Source of the DNA: Molanna angustata
Taxonomy: Eukaryota > Arthropoda > Insecta > Trichoptera > Molannidae
Assembly: GCA_963576475.1 (NCBI GenBank)
Contig: OY754977.1
Coordinates: 30,990,172-31,054,171, forward strand
DNA: 64,000 bases
Direction: 5' to 3'
Shown here: one piece after another, positions 42,201 to 48,200 of the stretch
How the letters are laid out: each line of letters opens with the position of its first letter
Numbering within the stretch: position 1 is the stretch's first letter
Program-made: the position numbers and the translations under genes
The notes under the pieces: model-generated
What the model saw: only the letters and a program-made list of their open reading frames with translations
Told to the model about the DNA's origin: nothing
The model's database searches: none

Positions 42201-45200
42201 ATCTGCAATAGAACGATGTATGACAGGGTAAGAAATGAGAACATCAGGAAAGAATGTAAGATGAAGAAAGATATCATTAATAGAATGAAAGTGAACACAC
42301 TGAGATGGTTTGGCCACATGGGTAGAATGAATGAGGAACGCCTGACGAAGAAAATATACAATGCGGATAGGAATGGATTGAGAGGCCGGGGCCGCCCAAG
42401 AAAGGGATGGCACGACCATGTGAACGATATTCTGAAAGACGGAAATGTTAGAAGCATGTACAATAGACGAACATGTATGAGACGATGCATGAATGTTGAC
42501 GAGGCGATGAATGTGTGTCAGGATAGAAAGATATGGCGTTCGGTTCTCTCTGCCTACCCCGTAAGGGACATGGCGTGATGGTATGTATATGTATGTATGT
42601 ACCTATAAAATGTGGGTGACATCACCTGTGCACAAACCATTTTTGGAACAGGGATATACTCTTATTTGAATCTACCTATAAAATGTGGGTGACATCACCT
42701 GTGCACAAACCATTTTTATAACAGGGATATACTCTTATTTGAATCAACCTATAAAATGTGGGTGACATCACCTGTGCACAAACCATTTTTATAACAGGGA
42801 TATACTCTTATTTGAATCAACCTATAAAATGTGGGTGACATTGTTGTGTAATCTATGGAAAATTATTATTGTTGGATTATGTGTTAAAATATTTAAATGT
42901 GGAACATTTATCATTGTTTTATTTCTATAATTTTTATATTGTTTTTTGCTGCTATGGTTTTAAAATAATAAAGAGGAAGGTTACTTTTTCAACCTAAACT
43001 GACTGTCACACAATGTGTTTTAATTTATTATAATATTTAAATCATGGTGTCAGGTGTGTTAACAGTGTTAAATATATAAAAAAGGAAAAAAAAGTGATAA
43101 TATTAATTATTATACGGTGTCATAATTATGAACTTAATGGAGCAGATAAATATAAAAACATTCCAATTCGGCTCAGATGACCGGGCAGAAAAATGGCCGC
43201 TTTGGAAACAAAGATTTTATATATATATGAAGGCGTCTGGTAAAGAAAAATTAAAGGAAGAGGAGTTAAAAATTGCAATATTATTAAATGCAGTAGATGA
43301 TAAAGGATTGGACATATACAATAACCTAGAAACAAAGTTCAAAGACAATTTAGAACACGTGGTGGACGCGTTTGAAAAATATTGCCGTCCCAAGGCAAAT
43401 GTTTCATTAGAAACATTCAAATTAAATAATATTGTGAAAAAACAGGGACAAACGTATAAAGATTTTGTTACGGAAATAAAGAAGCAAGTAAAAATGTGTG
43501 AATTTCAATGCAGCAAATGCAGTTGCAGCTACGAAGAAAGGATTGTTAAGGATAAAATTGTTATGGGTATTTCCGATAAAAATATGATTACATAATAATT
43601 GCAGCAAATAATGATGAAGAACATGATCAAATTATTAACAAGGTTATGGAAAGAGCTAAAATAAATAATGTTAAATTTAATGCCGACAAACTTCAATACA
43701 AACAAAACGAAGTAAAATTTTTTGGTATGATTTTTACAGAGGACGGTGTCAAACCTGATCCAAACAAAATTAAGGCAATTAATGCAATTAATGAGCCTAA
43801 AAATGTTAAACAATTGCAAAGATTCCTCGGAATGGTAAATTTTTTAAATAAATTCATTCCATCTCTCTCTGGAGAAACAACAAATTTAAGAAAATTGTTA
43901 AAGAAGGGTTGTCAATGGCAATGGAACATAGACCAACAAACTGCCTTTAAAAATTTAAAATGTAAACTTGTATCAGCTCCGACATTAAAGATTTTTGATA
44001 TTAATAAGGAAATAGTAATTCAATGCGATTCAAGTAAAAACGGATTAGGTTGTTGTTTAATGCAGGAAAATCAACCGATTGCATTTGCTTCAAGAAGCTT
44101 AACATCTGCAGAGCAGAATTATTCCATGGTGGAAAAAGAAATGCTAGCGATTGTTTTTAGTGTAAACAAATTTCATCAATATATTTATGGCCATAAAGTA
44201 ACAATTAATACTGATCACAAACCACTAATTACTATAGTTAATAAGGATATTCATAAAAATACTAACAGACTACAAAGATTACAGTTGAAATTATTAAAAT
44301 ACGACTTAGATGTAAAATATTTACGAGGGTCGGAAAATTACATTGCGGATTTATTATCTAGAGATTGTTCATTACAAGATGACTATCAAGAATTAAATAT
44401 GTCAGACATAGTGCATTCGCTTTCACTAAACGATTATTTGCCAATTAATAAAGCAATAATTAAATTAATTCAAGATTCAACTGCGAAAGATAGTACATTA
44501 TCGGAAATTATAACTTTTTTAAAAGAAGGTTGGCCCAAAAATGTAAAAAATAATAATAACAATAATATTCAAAAATATTTTAAGATTAAAGATGATATTC
44601 ATGATAAAGAAGGAATTCTATTTTTCTCTGATAAAATCATTATCCCATTTAATTTAAAAAATATGATGTTAAAAATATTGCATGGAGATGCACATCTGGG
44701 AATTGGGAAAACTAAAACCAGAGCAAGGTCTACATTATACTGGCCTGGTATGTCAAGTGACATCGAAAAATTTATTCAAACCTGTAAAACGTGTCAAACA
44801 TTTCAAAATAATAATATAAAAGATTCTTTGATACAAACTCCAACACCATTGTTACCTTTTCAATGTATAGCAATGGACATAGGAGAATATCAAGGAAAAA
44901 ATTATTTAATAATTGAGGATTATTATTCAAAATTTTTAGATATAATTTACATAAAAACTAAATCCTCCAGTGAAATAATTAAAAAACTAAAATGTGTATT
45001 TTGTAATCATGGTATTCCTTTAGAAATAAGATGTGATAATAACCCATTTAACAGTTTAGAATTTAAGAAATTTTCAGAGGAATGGGGATTTGCTATTAGT
45101 ACATCAAGTCCTCATTACCCCAGATCCAACGGCCTTTCAGAAAAAGGTGTTGGTATTGCCAAAAATATATTAAAAAAGGTTCATTATGAGAATGGGGATC

Positions 45201-48200
45201 TTCATAAAGCATTGCTGGAATATAGAACAACTCCACTAGCCAATTTAGAGTATTCCCCTAGTCAACTCCTTATGAGTCGAATCTTGAGGAGCACTCTACC
45301 TATGTCGAAAGAGATCTTAAAACCAAAAGTTATCGAATTTGAAATAGTTAAAAAAGATTTTGACAAGATTAAAAAGAACACTGAGGATCACTATAATATA
45401 ACAAGGAATAGGAAAATAGTTGAATTTGAGCCGGGAGAAAAAGTATTAATGAAAAATACAATTAAAGACATTTGGGAAGATGCAGTCATAGTTAAAAAAC
45501 ATCAGTCCCCTAGATCTTATATAGTTAAACATAATAATGGATGTCTTTTTAGAAGAAACCATTTTTTCTTAAGAAAAAAGGTGGATAGGGAAGGTAGTAA
45601 AGATACTATTAATGTCAATATAAACGATAATAATAATGATACAAAGTATGTTTCATTTCCAACTATCAACAATGATGAAAATCATGAAATTGTCAAAACC
45701 TCTAGATATGGGAGAGTTATTAAGAAACCAAATAGATTTATGTGATTAGTGCAATAGGAATAAGATTGTTTAAAAATGCTAGTTTATAAGACTTTACTTT
45801 AAATATAATGTAATAAAATTGGATATAGAAATGTAAGTTAATATTAATAATACTTGTTTATAAAAATGCTAGGACATAAGAATCATATTTGGAAGAGACT
45901 AAAGGAAGGAGTGTTGTGTAATCTATGGAAAATTATTATTGTTGGATTCGATGTGTTAAAATATTTAAATGTGGAACATTTATCATTGTTTTATTTCTAT
46001 AATTTTTATATTGTTTTTTGCTGCTATGGTTTTAAAATAATAAAGAGGAAGGTTACTTTTTCAACCTAAACTGACTGTCACACAATGTGTTTTAATTTAT
46101 TATAATATTTAAATCAGACATCACCTGTGCACAAACCATTTTTATAACAGGTATATACTCTTATTTGAATCAACCTATAAAATGTGGGTGACATCACCTG
46201 TGCACAAACCATTTTTAGAACAGGGATATACTCTTATTTGAATCTACCTATAAAATGTGGGTGACATCACCTGTGCACAAACCATTTTTAAAACAGGGAT
46301 ATACTCTTATTTGAATCTACCTATAAAATGTGGGTGACATCACCTGTGCACAAACCATTTTTAGAACAGGGATATACTCTTTTTTTAATCAGCCTATAAA
46401 ATCAGTAGAGATTTGACGTTATGTAGATGTAATGTATACCTCTCTTGTCAAAGTCTAATTTGAATCACATGTGTTTAATGTTTACAGGGTCTCTCAGCTG
46501 ACCAATCTCTACATCCCTTTGCAAATATACCAACTCTAGCACCGGGATGTAGTCAAGCTGGTATTTTGGGTGTTGATTTCAACGACACTACTCAGGCAGC
46601 CACTTTTGTCATTGCCTCAAATATGGGTTAGGTTTTATTTTTTTATTTATTTTTTCCATTTCTCTACATATTCATTGAAATTAAATTATTTATTTTGTCA
46701 CATTACATTTAATAATCTTTTACAACCTCGGAGGAATGAATAGAACCTTCATAAGCTAGGACAAAACCAAACAGCACAGTGTGGCCAACTTGAAAAAGAT
46801 AAAAATACTGAAATTGAGTGTTTTTGTTGTGTTTTGCGAATATACCAACCAAATAAAAAAAACACATTTGCTCCCTGCGTATTCAATAAGTTTGCCGCTA
46901 ACTATATTTGATTCTTCTAAAGCTTACTTACTTACTAGTCGTCATCCTCAATGCTGAGGGTTGTGGCCATCATGTGCCCTGCTGTGTACCATTGCTCTCC
47001 AGGTCGTCCTAACAGCTGCCATATGGACGGCTCTATGGAGCGACGTAGCAGGAATATTTTGCCTTATTTGGTCGTACCAACGCATTGATGATCTGCCTCC
47101 CGGTCTTATACCAGGCGCATTTCCGACCATGATGAGCTTTTCAAGGCTTTTTCCCTCTCTACAAACTATTTCTCCAAAAAAATTGAATATCCGTTCAAGA
47201 CAGAGAGACGATAATCTCACTGTGATACAAATTTCTTGAAGAAAAGATGTATTTGTTCTTCTCGCTGTCCAGGTAATTTTCAGCATTTTTCTCCAACACC
47301 AATAAATTTGAAAGCTTAGATCTTATTAAATATATGTCATAGGGCCGGTATTACAGTCGGCCCTCAACTCATTGAGTTTGTTAAACTCAAGATTTATGTT
47401 AAGGGGAGATTGAATCCATTTCGATATGTTTTCTTTTCATTTTAAATTTGAACTTTTTATATGAATAATTATTATTACCACTTTATCGGATTATAATACT
47501 TTGATAAATACAATCAAATTAAAATACATACATATTTTGAAGCCAATGTATATTTAAATTATATTCAACGACCATTCTTATAACTGTCTATTATTCTTTC
47601 AGTTGAAGCACAAGTGAATATCAAACCACCGGTTGGTGAATTGATGCGTAGTGTTACCATGTCAGAAACCAAATTTCAAACGGAACAGAAGAGACTAAGA
47701 GGAATGACACAGGTTCGATTTGTACAAATTGTCTTATAATTAACACTTATGAAATACAAAATTCATAACTGTGTAATCAATCTTGAAAACTGTGTAATCA
47801 CAAACATAACTCTTTACTGTTGTATAGTATTGGACACTAAAAACAATAGTAATGATTGTACCATCATAAAGACGTTCAACATTGAGACAACACAGAATAC
47901 TGATTCTTTAAGGGAATTTGATAGATCCAATAAAGTGGCTTACCATAATCTTGATTGTTTCTCATTAGTATTATGATATAGGTGCTATCATAATATAACT
48001 AAACAAACGTTACTTTGTTTTAGGTCGAAGGTAAGAGTGGTGTCCCTGGATCAGCTCAAGTCATCTGTGAAAGAGTCTATGAAACAGCAAATGTATCACC
48101 AGTTACCTCACAAGGAGAAACATTACGGTAATTTATTTTGTCCTATATATTTATATGTATTGTAACCGACACCCTCTCGAGTGCCAATGACAAAGTTTCA

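Larger units (their letters stand above)
42842..46116 (+). mobile_element. Ty3/Gypsy-type LTR retrotransposon with large internal deletion
   Basis: LTRs 42842-43044 (203 bp) and 45912-46116 (205 bp), TG...CA. Flanked by 5-bp duplications GACAT (42837-42841 and 46117-46121). PBS starts TGGTGTCAG at 43045 (tRNA-Leu-like) and a purine tract AAAGGAAGGAG precedes the 3' LTR. The interior joins a truncated gag directly to the end of reverse transcriptase, losing the zinc knuckle, protease and RT active site. No env is seen. The LTRs differ only by a small GGATTATG/GGATTCGATG change. Confidence 0.92.
26470..46487 (+). other. AP-3 beta intron 15, nested transposon stack
   Basis: The 20-kb intron between exons 15 and 16 is made mostly of a 10.6-kb LTR element, a 73-bp satellite, an RTE LINE and a Ty3/Gypsy element, each listed separately. 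Splice sites at both ends are intact. Confidence 0.9.
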
